Assembly: GCA_037447655.1 (NCBI GenBank)
Contig: JBBHKE010003105.1
Coordinates: forward strand, 62,001 to 126,000
Direction of reading: 5' to 3'
Length of the DNA stretch: 64,000 bases
Source: Zygnema cylindricum
Taxonomy: Eukaryota; Streptophyta; Zygnematophyceae; Zygnematales; Zygnemataceae
In this document: positions 11,318 to 21,017 of the stretch, one piece after another
Layout: the number at the start of each line of letters is the position of its first letter
Position numbering within the stretch: position 1 is the stretch's first letter
Position numbers and translations under genes: made by a program
Notes under the pieces: generated by a model
What the model was told of the DNA's origin: nothing
What the model saw: only the letters and a program-made list of their open reading frames with translations
Databases searched by the model: none

Positions 11318-11359
11318 TAGTGTGCATGGCAACTGTTTCGGACATTAAACCTACAGTAA

Positions 11360-12401
11360 GGGCGCTTTCCCATGTAACCGAAACATTAATATTGTAACTT
11401 TGTTTCTAGCGAAGATTCTCCGTACAGTTTTCAGAGCATTCCGATGTAAGCGCAAATAACTTGTTACTTCAAAAAGTGACAAGCGTAGACGTGTACGAAA
11501 CATGTGACACATAAACGTTACACAAAATGTTGCGAAACTTACACTCGGCTTCAATTTCAGACGTCCACCCGCACGCTGAACAGTTTCTGTCACATCGCAA
11601 TGTCTGTACGCCACATTGTCGACGTGGAGGCATTTCTGTAAGCCACATTGTCGACATGGAGGCATTGCAGATGTTTAGGGTTTGTGACATTATGACGTCA
11701 CGCACGTCACGCTGAACTATGACAGCGCCGACGTCACAAATTCTAAAACTTTCCGCCCGTGGTTTCCCGATTGTTTTTTTTTCTTTTCTTACTCTACTTG
11801 CCATCAAAATACGCCCAAAGATAGTCAAACGAAATTGTTTTCATATATTTTTCATTTGATACCATTATAAACGTTTTTCGATGCAAGAATTGTGAGATAA
11901 AGGCGGTAGTGGGAGAGGGAGAGAGAGAGAGGAGCTTTCACGGACTTCGCTTTACCGAAATGGCGTCCGTTGGTCGAGACCCCTCCACCGCCCCTGTACG
12001 GAAAAAAAGTGCACGGAAAAAGTCACGCACAGGCTGGAAACGTGCAGTGGGCTTTTTTTTTGTACTCTGTGCACAAAAATTGTCAAAAACTTCCGACACC
12101 TGCGACAGCATTTGCTTATTCGCTCACCTCATGGAACTATATTTAAAATCACCTCGCGAGGTGATTTTAAATATAGTTTGAAGATGAGCCGAAAGGACGC
12201 GAAAATGGGTCAAAACGCGCTAGACGACAAACTGCATCGCGCTAGACGACAAACTACTTATATATAAAGTTTTAAGGTAACGCAACTACTACGGATGAAA
12301 TTTCAATTTTTTGGTACGGTTGCATATTTTTCCGTTTTTTTCCAAGTTATAGAGGAAAACGACACAAAATAACTGTAACTTTATCACACGGGAAAGTGCC
12401 C
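11360..12401. mobile_element. PIF/Harbinger-like non-autonomous element with TAA target duplication
   Basis: Ends GGGCGCTTTCCCATGTAAC and its imperfect reverse complement GGGCACTTTCCCGTGTGATA. TAA is duplicated at 11357-11359 and 12402-12404. Unit B has the empty site CCTACAGTAATAATGTG at 22881-22897. No transposase frame was seen in 1042 bp. Related to 40677-41430 by ends, by interior text (GAAGATGA, CAAGACGACAA-like) and by a central palindrome. Confidence 0.9.
12135..12178. repeat. Perfect 44-bp palindrome inside the Harbinger-like element
   Basis: Two 22-base arms meet at CACCTCG|CGAGGTG with no spacer. A related but imperfect palindrome (TTTAAAACACAT...ATGTGTTTTAAA, 41189-41219) occupies the same relative place in the second element. 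Confidence 0.9.
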
Positions 12402-13537
12402 TAATAATGTGTGCCGATGCGACCGTAACTTAGCGAGCATAATTTGTCTTTCAGAGAAGGCTTTATGTACGCGCTTTACCGCTGTTCCAATGTCCAAAAA
12501 CAAACGAAGAGATGTTATCTTCGAAAAACACTGTGCTTCACCAATCTAGGTTCAGGGCATGATTGAAATGTAATATCGTTGAAGACCATTAAAGGTTTGA
12601 AATGTAATATTGTTGACGATCATTAAAGTATAGAGAGATCATACTCCTTCCGGACTTCAAACATGACAAACGAAAAGAAGATTTATAAATTTGATACTAA
12701 AAGCTAAAAAACAAATACAAAACTATATTTGCAAAAAATACTACTCCAAATCCGGTGAGCAAAAAAAAAAGGTGTGTCATTTTCTTAGAGCTTACGACCT
12801 TACCGTAGCAAAGGTCACACTGACGAGTATCATATATATTCACCAAGTGGTGCGGCGTTACTTCTCAAAGTCCACAACTATCAATAGCAACCGTGCTTTG
12901 TCGAATAATGGTCAAAGCGTGGGCACGTTGAAAGACGATGGGGATTCATTGTCGGAAAAAGCCAACATAGGAGGCAAGAAGTGCTATCAAGCCCACCACC
13001 TAAAAAGATAGTCAATAATTTTGTAAGAAGTTATCGCAATATGAGTCTAGGGTCTTAGAAGATCTACAAAGTAAATAATTTGAATTTGTATTTAAAAAAG
13101 TGTGATGGAAAAAACCTTCAAGGTACACATGGGTTCAGAAAAGAAAAAGCAAATAGTATGAATTTTCAACCACGTATCAGTGCGCATGGTTTCATTCTAT
13201 AAGTGTCATTGCAGCACGAGCCGCGACCATCCTAAGTACTGTTGCGAGTGGGAAAACATATGACACGTCAGATAAGCGAGAACTAGGCACTGCGTACTAT
13301 TTTCGCTCTGTGCAAAAACACAATATTCATTGAAGGATCGCAAATACGTTGGGGTTAAGAACGTGGTTAATAGCTTGGGTTAGAGTAAAAAACATGAACA
13401 ATTTTTTTTGGTTAATTTGAAATGGTGCATGAGTGAGGTTGTGAAAGGGGGCAAAACCCTAAACGGTGTTGGAAGCAACGACATTGTGAACTTAGAGAAC
13501 CACATAATCTGTGTGTTAGTAAAGATTTACACGTACA

Positions 13538-14715
13538 TGTAATTATATGGGGTCCATCCCCCCCATAGAATTCGCAGGTCCAAGGAAGCTTATCTAGTTA
13601 GTGCCGACTCCAAGTTAATAAAATCACAAATGATTGACCCCTTGACAATCAAAACCCCAATACAGCTTCACCCCTGTGAAATAAGACTTTCTGTGTGCTA
13701 AGTTCCACCACATAATGCAAATTTGGAATATGCGTTTTGGATAACTTTCCCCACTTTGAATTTCCCTTAGAAATGCAGTGACCCTCGCAGGCAAACATTC
13801 TGACCGACCACACCCCTGTGAAGCGTGGACTCCCCAAAGTCCGCAGCAAAAAGAATCACTGAATTTGGTCAACTAAGTTGATAGATATGGCTGGCCAAAG
13901 TTAGCCGTTAATAAAAGGTGCTCTTTGGGAGAGGCGGCTACCTACCCAAAAATTCTAAGTCCTAGTCCCTCTCTAATCCCCTTCTATTAAAGTACAGCCC
14001 CAATCACAGGACTGTACCGTACAGAAAAAGTACAGGCGTTGAAGTACCTTCTGTACGACAACTGTACGACATGACCATATAGGTGATAGCTGTCACATCC
14101 AAACTTGTTATCTTGCGTTCCGCAGATTCCGCAATCCTCCAGCGCATTTCCACGTGTCATCCAGAGTGGCGGCCCCAGAAAACGCCGAGGCGGCCATTCC
14201 GGAATCTCGGCTCTCACCACGGTCGTCGATTAAATCCTGCATTCAATTCAACCCGTCGAAAATATGTGCGCAGTATTTGTTTCGCCGTCGAAACAAATGC
14301 GCGGTATTAGTTTCGCGAAGTACCATCAACGGTACTACTCTAAACTGTATCTATAAACTAAGAATCTATTCGCGCCATTAAATGAATTCGTCTACGTGTA
14401 CATATTTATATAATTATCAAACCCTACATGTCCTAGCACTAGTCCTAGACTAAACGGATAAAGTTACCGACTATATGATGTGTGACGGACAATAGGTACC
14501 AAGATCTAATCCTGGGTCCGTCAAGTACCTTTTTAGTAAACATACCATTATCTACTCTTGTCTCTCTGGAGAGCTTAGGCATCCATGGCTCTAGCTCCCT
14601 CTCCAGCCTTCAGTGACTACAACAAGTGGGGGCTTAGGGAAAGGAGTCAGAGGCTGACTGCCTCTACTCTTTTCCTATCCTAAACAAAGACCTAGAAAAT
14701 ACTCAAATATCAACA
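13538..14715 (-). mobile_element. Solo LTR (1178 bp) with 5-bp target duplication
   Basis: On the minus strand it begins TGTTGATATTTG and ends AATTACA, with GTACA on both sides (13533-13537, 14716-14720). Unit B has the unoccupied site ACACGTACAACTAG. It resembles the LTRs at 15697-16587 in scattered blocks (CAAAAAGAATCACTGAATTT, TATGGCTGG), so it is a diverged relative left by LTR-LTR recombination. Confidence 0.9.
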
Positions 14716-15071
14716 GTACAACTAGAAAATATCGCCTCACAACCTTTTGATACATCTCTCGATATCACGATACCTTGAGGATGTAAGAAAAAGGTGATCA
14801 CGAAAATCCCCTTAGATCCACATACACATAATTTGGGCTACATTATGGTACAACATTCCATGAACGTTATTATAACAAATACTTAATGCACATTTTGAGA
14901 TGGGTTTTACACTCGAATGTGGTACTCTAGCGGGAGGCACATGTTTACAAGCTAGTTAAAAAGCAAACAACAAATACAAATCCTACAATGGACTTTATGA
15001 TTTTTTTATTTTTTTTATTCACATACAATTATTGAGGGTTCTCTTGATCAAGAGATGTCGTGACCAAACTA

Positions 15072-15596
15072 CACCGCCAATCGTTATTAGCGTTGTGTAC
15101 ACTAATTTCGTCCCGTTTTTTTTATAATTATTCTTTATTAGTGTATTTCATTTTATTTTTTCTTTATTCTATTTAGGGTTATTTTCAGTGCGTTGTCTCT
15201 TAAATAGAGTTGTGTACGGTCAGTGTGAGACCGTACATAAATGTACCTTTTTAAGTTAAAAATTACAATAAATTAGTATTAGTAATCGTAGACGCCTGAG
15301 AATGTGCGTTGTAAAAAGGAAAAAAAACCAGGTCGTAAAAAATCATGTTCTCACATATTCGTCTGACAGCCGTGTTTCGACAGTGTGAATGTACGATTTG
15401 TCAGATTTTGCACGAAGACCTATATTAGTGTAAGCATGTTTGCGACCGACATTTTTTTTCAAAGATCCAAATTACCATAATCAAACAATTAGAATGTATG
15501 ATTTTTTCTAAAATTTTGAAATTCTTAAATAGCGTACACCACTGTAATTATTATTATACGTTAATCAAACTCCCACGCAAATAACGATTGGCGGTG
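15072..15596. mobile_element. MITE, CACCGCCAATCG-type ends, TA target site (family A)
   Basis: Ends CACCGCCAATCGTTATTAG and ...AACGATTGGCGGTG. TA is duplicated (15070-71, 15597-98). The empty site ACCAAACTACAGTACAAG is preserved in unit B at about 24362. 525 bp, no coding frame. The first ~100 bases match the fragment at 40377-40481. Confidence 0.9.
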
Positions 15597-15696
15597 TACA
15601 ATACAAGTAAAAGTTTTTAAAATGAGATGGAACACAACGCAAAACTTATTCGATTGTTTGGGTATGGTAGGCAAAAAGGCGTTTACCATTTGCCTC

Positions 15697-16587
15697 TGAA
15701 ATCCTGTGGTCTCCATTGACCCACAGAATGAGCAGCCTATGTAAAGCCTCTAGGATAATATTTGCCCCTTCTACTTTCCCGCTGAATAAGCGCCGCCCAG
15801 GCACACAAATATTCTGACCACTCTCACCCTTGTGAGGACAAGACTCCCCTGAGTCAAACGCAAAAAGAATCACTGAATTTGCTCACCCGAGCAGTAAGTT
15901 ATGGCTGGTCAAAGATGACCTTTATAGTTACAAGCTCTCTTAGAGAGAGAGGTACCTAAATATTACTAAGTCTCGGTCTGCCTACTCACGACTACCTACT
16001 ATTAAACCCTAGTCCAATAGGAACACTATAAAGTACAAGAAGGTACAATGGGCGATGTACTTATTGTACAACTATTGTACGACAAGGTCTACAAGGTGAC
16101 ACCTGTCATATCGGAAGCCATGGTTCCTCCTCCCATCTTCTCCGGTATCAAATAATGTGGCGCCACGTGGCACCGCGTGACGCTATATCCGTATGCCGCC
16201 GAAAAGCTCACTTCGCGTGGCGGCTATAATGCCGGCCGTCCGATCAAAACATATTTTACACGGTTCAGATTCGCGTACATGCAGAAATTGCTCATTTTGG
16301 TTAGTCTGCTGTTAATTAGCTGTTTCGTTAATGTTTATATATTTATGAAACCCGTCACGTGTATCGTTTCGTAACGCCTTAATGGTTAAGGCGTTAGGCT
16401 ACAAAGAATCTAGAGGTCACAGGTTCAAAGCTAGTTCTAGGCATTATTTTAGCCAAAATACCTTTAACTGCAAAAACTGCCACTTTCTAAATATGGCGGC
16501 AGCCATTGCGCGCCTTTGATCCTCACTCTCTTTCTTTAAAACAAAACTAAAATAGGGAAGTGAACTATTAATTACCTCTTTTCAACA
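15697..16587 (-). repeat. 3' LTR of the copia element
   Basis: Starts TGTTGAAAAGAGG directly after the AAGGGGAG polypurine tract and ends GGATTTCA. 15697-16370 matches the 5' LTR; 16371-16587 is present only here. The extra part includes a tRNA-like stretch. Confidence 0.88.
16371..16460 (+). other. tRNA-like segment within the 3' LTR
   Basis: Plus-strand text has an A-box-like CTTAATGGTTAAGGCGTTAG and, about 40 bases on, a B-box-like GGTTCAAAG, resembling the start of an arginine-type tRNA. Stems are incomplete, so it is not a functional tRNA gene. It may be a tRNA-derived SINE fragment or chance. It begins exactly where the two LTRs cease to match. Confidence 0.35.
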
Positions 16588-16595
16588 CTCCCCTT
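16588..16595 (-). promoter_or_regulatory. Polypurine tract
   Basis: AAGGGGAG directly upstream of the TGTTG start of the 3' LTR and only five bases beyond the gag-pol stop codon (16601-16603). Its position defines the LTR boundary. Confidence 0.8.
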
Positions 16596-16600
16596 AATTC

Positions 16601-19600
16601 CTAGTCACTTTTCAATTTTAATCCACAGTTTTCTCTGCAATAAATCAACTTAGGGGAAGGCACTGCTTTTGTCATCATGTCTGCAATCATTTCTCTATCA
16701 GTTTTATGAACCAATTTAATAATTTTATTTTCTACCTTCTCTCTGACAAAGCTTAGTCTAATATCCATATGCTTAGCTTTGAAGTGATGTTTCGGATTAG
16801 CTGCAATCGAGATAGCAGCTTGATTATCACAAAAAACATTTTGAGTTCCAGACTTCATGAACCCAAGTTCTTCAAGAAGAGATTTAACCCACATTAATTC
16901 TTTGGTGGCAGCACAGGAAGCCATGTATTCAGCCTCCATAGTGGACTGAGCAACTACTTTTTGTTGCTTGCTACTCCAACAACATGCACCGGATCCAATT
17001 TGCAACACATATCCAGTCGTACACCTCCTTAAAGGCACATCTCCATAACTAGCATCACTCCAAGTGGTGATGTCAGTGTGCTCCCCTCCCAAATGCAACC
17101 ATAATTCCCTTGTCCCCACCAGATACCTCATCACTCTTTTGGCAGCCTCCCAATCTCTCTTTCTTGGTTCATTTAGATTTCTACTAAGGACACCTACAGC
17201 TGCAGCTATATCCGGACGGGTACAGTTCATAAAATAAATTAAACTGCCTACAATCTGCCGATAAGGGATATTTTCCATAAATTTTCTTTCTATCTCGTCC
17301 ATCTCATCATTAATGATGAATATTCCTCCCTCTTCACTCCCCTCACTCACTTTCTTCAAATCCATGGGAGTAGTACATCCGTTTGCTTTCTCCATTTGAA
17401 ATTTTTCTAGCATATTACCGATTGCTTCTTTTTGAGTGAGTCTTATAATTCTATTCCCTCTATCTCTCTCCATCTGAATTCCCAAAATGTACTTTGCTTC
17501 GCCAAGATCTTTCATATCAAAACTGCTTCTAAGATCCCGTTTTAGTTTGTTAATTTTATCTAAGGACTTGCTTAAGACCAACAAATCATCCACATAAATA
17601 GCAATAAATATCACTCCATTCTCATATTCAAATAAATATATAGAGTGATCTGAACTAATTCTGATATACCCCAAACCGGTCAGAAATTCGTCGAGCTTTA
17701 TATTCCACTGTCGCAGGGCTTGCTTAAGCCCATAGAGTGATTTTATCAGTTTGCAAACTTTGTTTTCTTCCCCACTTTCCACGAATCCTTCCGGTTGCCT
17801 CATGTAAATTTCTTCTTCCAACTCTCCGTGCAAAAAGGCAGTTTTAATATCCATCTGGTGGATTTCCATATCCTCCGCTGCAGCTATACTTAAAAGGATT
17901 CTAACAGAAGGAAATCTGACTACAGGTGCAAAGGTTTCTTCGTAGTCTATCCCCTCTTTCTGTGTATAACCTTTTGCAACTAACCTAGCTTTGTACCTCT
18001 CAATGGTATTATCCGGGTTTAATTTAAGTTTAAACACCCACTTACACCCGATCGGTTTTCGGTCCGGTGGACAATCTACCAACTCCCATGTATTGGCTTC
18101 CATGATAGAGGCCATTTCTTCATTTATAGCTGTGATCCACCGGCTACTTTCTGGAGTGTTTATGGCCTCTAAGTATGTTTGAGGTTCATCTGGGTGAGAC
18201 ATCTTTGTGAGTTGGTTATTTACTTGTCTTTCTTGAAGTCGTTTACTACTTCTTCTTCCCCCTTCAAAATCGGACGCCGGTATGGAAGGCATCCTTGGGT
18301 TTCGTTTTGGGAAATTTTCAGCTTCCCTATCTTCCAATTCCGGTGTCTCATCAAGTCCCTCATCGGTTTCCACTTCGTATTGTGGCGTTGCCTCGGATGT
18401 TGTCCTTTCCTCTTTCTCCTTTGGTAGATCTGCAGATTTTTCTTTTTCTCCCTCTTCCTTCTCTTCATTTTCAAAGTCAAAGTCAGAAAACTGATCCGTT
18501 TCAAATCTGATTTTGACTTCCTTATTATATTTGAATGGATCAATGGACTTCTCTTCATTCATCACCACTATGTGTTTTACCAAAATTATATCTCTCTTTT
18601 TCAAGTCATACACTCGGTATCCTTTTGTGCTCTCATCATATCCTACAAGATATCCTGGTTTCCCTCTTCCCTCTAACTTCCATTTAGTCTTATCGGAATC
18701 CAAACTGTAGACTTGACTTCCGAACACTCTCAAACTAGACAAATCAGGCTTTCTTCCTGTCCACCTCTCATACGGAGTTTCCTCCTTATTTGCTGAAGTT
18801 AGGACTCTATTTTTGATGAAATTAGCATAGTTCATAAACTCAGCCCAAAACTGCAGCCCTATCCTCTTATCACTTAACATACTTCTGGACATATCTCCTA
18901 AAGTTCTATTCACTCTTTCTGCTACTCCATTTTGTTCCGGATTATAGGGAACAGTTTTCTCATGATGAATTCCTTCTTCTTTAAGATATTCTTCAAAATC
19001 CCTTGAGGTGTATTCTTTCCCATTATCACTTCTTATCTCTTTTATTGAGGTTTCATGTAGCTTTTCACTCCATACTTTATACTCTTTGAAACATCTTAAT
19101 ACCTCTGACTTATGTCTAAGAAAGTATACCTTCGTGTATCTAGACCAATCATCTGTGATAGTTAACATCCATCTTTTCCCCCCATGTGAGGCATACCTAG
19201 CAGGTCCCCAAACATCAGTGTGAACTAGATCTAATACTTTCTCTCTCCTAAATGTGGTTGCCTTTGGAAATGGAAGTCTATGAATCTTCCCTTGGGCACA
19301 TCCACTACAATCATCAAAGGTCTCATCATCTTCAAAAGTAATACCCTCCACTATTCCATTTTTCTTCATTTTCTTTAATCTATCTAGATGCACATGCCCC
19401 AACCTTTTATGCCAAAGCATCATCTCACTTGCACACGAGTAGAGAACACTCTTTTCATTGCAAAGTACAATTCTGAACATTCCTTGACTGCCCTTCTCAG
19501 CTATGAAATAAACCTCATTATCAAAGCTTGCTGTGAAGATTCCTTTCCTAGTTCCTGTTTCAAACTCCTTTTCATCTAGGACAGCTGTTGAGACTAGGTT

Positions 19601-21013
19601 TTTGCTAAGTTGTGGAATGTAAAGAACGTCTGAGAGTGTTACAATTGAGGCCTTTCCATCAACTAGAACCTTCAAGTCAACAGTTCCAACAAGACTTGTG
19701 GTTTCTACTCTACCATCTCCGTACTCTATCTCAACTGTTGGGATCTTTCTCAGTTTAGTGAACCACCGCTTATCTTTGCACATATGCATTGAAGCCCCTG
19801 AGTCTATGATCCACCCATCCTCGGGTGGATCCCTCTTACCTCCGAAAGCACACTTTTGTCTCCGTGGAATGTCGACATGCTTTTCAGTGTTTTTCGGATT
19901 AAGGAGAAGCTCCTCAAGCACCTCTTCAGGTTCAGTTTTTTCTTCCACTTCCTCATCAAGAACTTGAGTCAGGAAAGCCTTTTTCTTTCCTCCGTCCTTT
20001 GAGGTTCCTTGACCATCTTTCAGTCGAAGATCTGCAAGTTTGACACAATCTGCCATATAGTGTCCCGGTTTCTTGCAAAAGTGACATAATCCTCCTCGAG
20101 AAATTCCTCTCCCCTGTCTATGAAATCTGCCACCTCCTTGTCCTCTTCCACCAAAGTTTCGATAAGGATCTTTCCCTCTCTCCTCATCACGCTTCCGCCA
20201 ATCAGCTCCTGCAGACAATGCTTGAATACTTGGACTCCCTCTCCTAAGCTCTATGGTGCTTTCTTTCACTAAAATCATTCCCACAGTGTCATCCCAATTC
20301 CAATTGCTATCTCCTATGTCCTGCAATCGGTTAATGATATTCTCATACTCTTCAGGTAGTTTCATCATTAATGTGTTCACTCTTTGTCTCTCAGACCATG
20401 AGTTACCTGCACTCTCTAACTCTCCAAACAATGCTCCTAAATCATTGCAATAATTATCCATACTTCCTCCCTTATAAGTATAAGCTGCAATCTTATTTTC
20501 TGCCAACTGTTGCTGCTGCAATGATCCACTCTTATATTTGTTAACTAGTGATATCCAAATCTGAGATGAAGATTTGACATGCATAAGAGGAATGGCAATG
20601 CCCTTTGCTACACTTTTAAGAATTAAGAGCTTAGCAACCTTGTCTTTGTAGTTCCACTTTTCAGACTCTGATCTTTCGGTCTGAACCCTTGTCGTTGTTG
20701 CTGGTGGTGCTGCTGCCGGTATCGCCTTTGGCAATGGTGTAACTTGAGTTGCAACTCCTTCCTTTTCTCCTTCCATGACAATCTCTTCTCCTTCCTCATC
20801 TTCATCCTCGGTGATGGTGGCAGCTGTTCTACCAACTGTAGAGGCGGAGGTGCCAGAAAAACGTGTCCCTCCAAACCCAGGTGGAGGTGGGCATCGAATT
20901 TGTCCAGACACTATGCCCCATAAATGCTTCTCAAATAGTTCTCCCTCCATCATCATTTCCCAATAAAGAAAGTCTGATCCATCAAATATGGGCACCCTAG
21001 AGGGTGGGCCCAT
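16601..21013 (-). CDS. Copia gag-pol polyprotein
   Basis: Single open frame; the longest version starts at 21037 (1478 codons), the likelier ATG at 21013. Numbering from 21037: gag to about 310; CCHC zinc knuckle C318-C331 (CHFCKKPGHYMADC); aspartic protease IDSGAS at 411-416; integrase zinc motif H543, H548, C577, C580; integrase catalytic D608, D671, E707 with 35 residues between the last two; PGYLVGY near 795; reverse transcriptase from KWVFKLKLN (about 1000) with YVDD at 1148-1151; RNase H with DNQAAISIA near the C-terminus. The gene order (integrase before RT) is copia-type. No stops or frameshifts interrupt it. One deviation is KQALRQWN where copia elements usually have KQAPRQW. The upstream ATG at 21037 would start the protein inside the LTR; the ATG at 21013 lies inside the primer binding site. 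Confidence 0.95.
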   Translation of the reverse strand: MGPPSRVPIFDGSDFLYWEMMMEGELFEKHLWGIVSGQIRCPPPPGFGGTRFSGTSASTVGRTAATITEDEDEEGEEIVMEGEKEGVATQVTPLPKAIPAAAPPATTTRVQTERSESEKWNYKDKVAKLLILKSVAKGIAIPLMHVKSSSQIWISLVNKYKSGSLQQQQLAENKIAAYTYKGGSMDNYCNDLGALFGELESAGNSWSERQRVNTLMMKLPEEYENIINRLQDIGDSNWNWDDTVGMILVKESTIELRRGSPSIQALSAGADWRKRDEERGKDPYRNFGGRGQGGGRFHRQGRGISRGGLCHFCKKPGHYMADCVKLADLRLKDGQGTSKDGGKKKAFLTQVLDEEVEEKTEPEEVLEELLLNPKNTEKHVDIPRRQKCAFGGKRDPPEDGWIIDSGASMHMCKDKRWFTKLRKIPTVEIEYGDGRVETTSLVGTVDLKVLVDGKASIVTLSDVLYIPQLSKNLVSTAVLDEKEFETGTRKGIFTASFDNEVYFIAEKGSQGMFRIVLCNEKSVLYSCASEMMLWHKRLGHVHLDRLKKMKKNGIVEGITFEDDETFDDCSGCAQGKIHRLPFPKATTFRREKVLDLVHTDVWGPARYASHGGKRWMLTITDDWSRYTKVYFLRHKSEVLRCFKEYKVWSEKLHETSIKEIRSDNGKEYTSRDFEEYLKEEGIHHEKTVPYNPEQNGVAERVNRTLGDMSRSMLSDKRIGLQFWAEFMNYANFIKNRVLTSANKEETPYERWTGRKPDLSSLRVFGSQVYSLDSDKTKWKLEGRGKPGYLVGYDESTKGYRVYDLKKRDIILVKHIVVMNEEKSIDPFKYNKEVKIRFETDQFSDFDFENEEKEEGEKEKSADLPKEKEERTTSEATPQYEVETDEGLDETPELEDREAENFPKRNPRMPSIPASDFEGGRRSSKRLQERQVNNQLTKMSHPDEPQTYLEAINTPESSRWITAINEEMASIMEANTWELVDCPPDRKPIGCKWVFKLKLNPDNTIERYKARLVAKGYTQKEGIDYEETFAPVVRFPSVRILLSIAAAEDMEIHQMDIKTAFLHGELEEEIYMRQPEGFVESGEENKVCKLIKSLYGLKQALRQWNIKLDEFLTGLGYIRISSDHSIYLFEYENGVIFIAIYVDDLLVLSKSLDKINKLKRDLRSSFDMKDLGEAKYILGIQMERDRGNRIIRLTQKEAIGNMLEKFQMEKANGCTTPMDLKKVSEGSEEGGIFIINDEMDEIERKFMENIPYRQIVGSLIYFMNCTRPDIAAAVGVLSRNLNEPRKRDWEAAKRVMRYLVGTRELWLHLGGEHTDITTWSDASYGDVPLRRCTTGYVLQIGSGACCWSSKQQKVVAQSTMEAEYMASCAATKELMWVKSLLEELGFMKSGTQNVFCDNQAAISIAANPKHHFKAKHMDIRLSFVREKVENKIIKLVHKTDREMIADMMTKAVPSPKLIYCRENCGLKLKSD

Positions 21014-21017
21014 AACC
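21003..21017 (-). promoter_or_regulatory. Primer binding site complementary to the initiator tRNA-Met anticodon arm
   Basis: GGTTATGGGCCCACC immediately follows the LTR end GGATTTCA. It is complementary to the plant initiator tRNA-Met anticodon stem-loop (GGTGGGCCCATAACC) rather than to the tRNA 3' end. This is the priming mode known for Drosophila copia, which uses a half-tRNA. Confidence 0.85.

Larger units (their letters stand above)
9637..15696. repeat. Segmental duplication unit A
   Basis: Collinear with unit B (21692-24470) apart from insertions. Matching blocks: 9637-10256 with 21692-22300; 10450-11357 with 22451-22890; 12402-13537 with 22888-24018; 14716-15071 with about 24018-24369; 15597-15696 with 24370-24469. 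Differences are mostly transposon insertions present only in A, so unit B serves as the empty-site reference. Confidence 0.9.

Noticed and set aside
15646-15873. 75-codon minus frame shared by both LTR copies
   Set aside because: Lies within the LTR; no domain and no sign of a separate gene.
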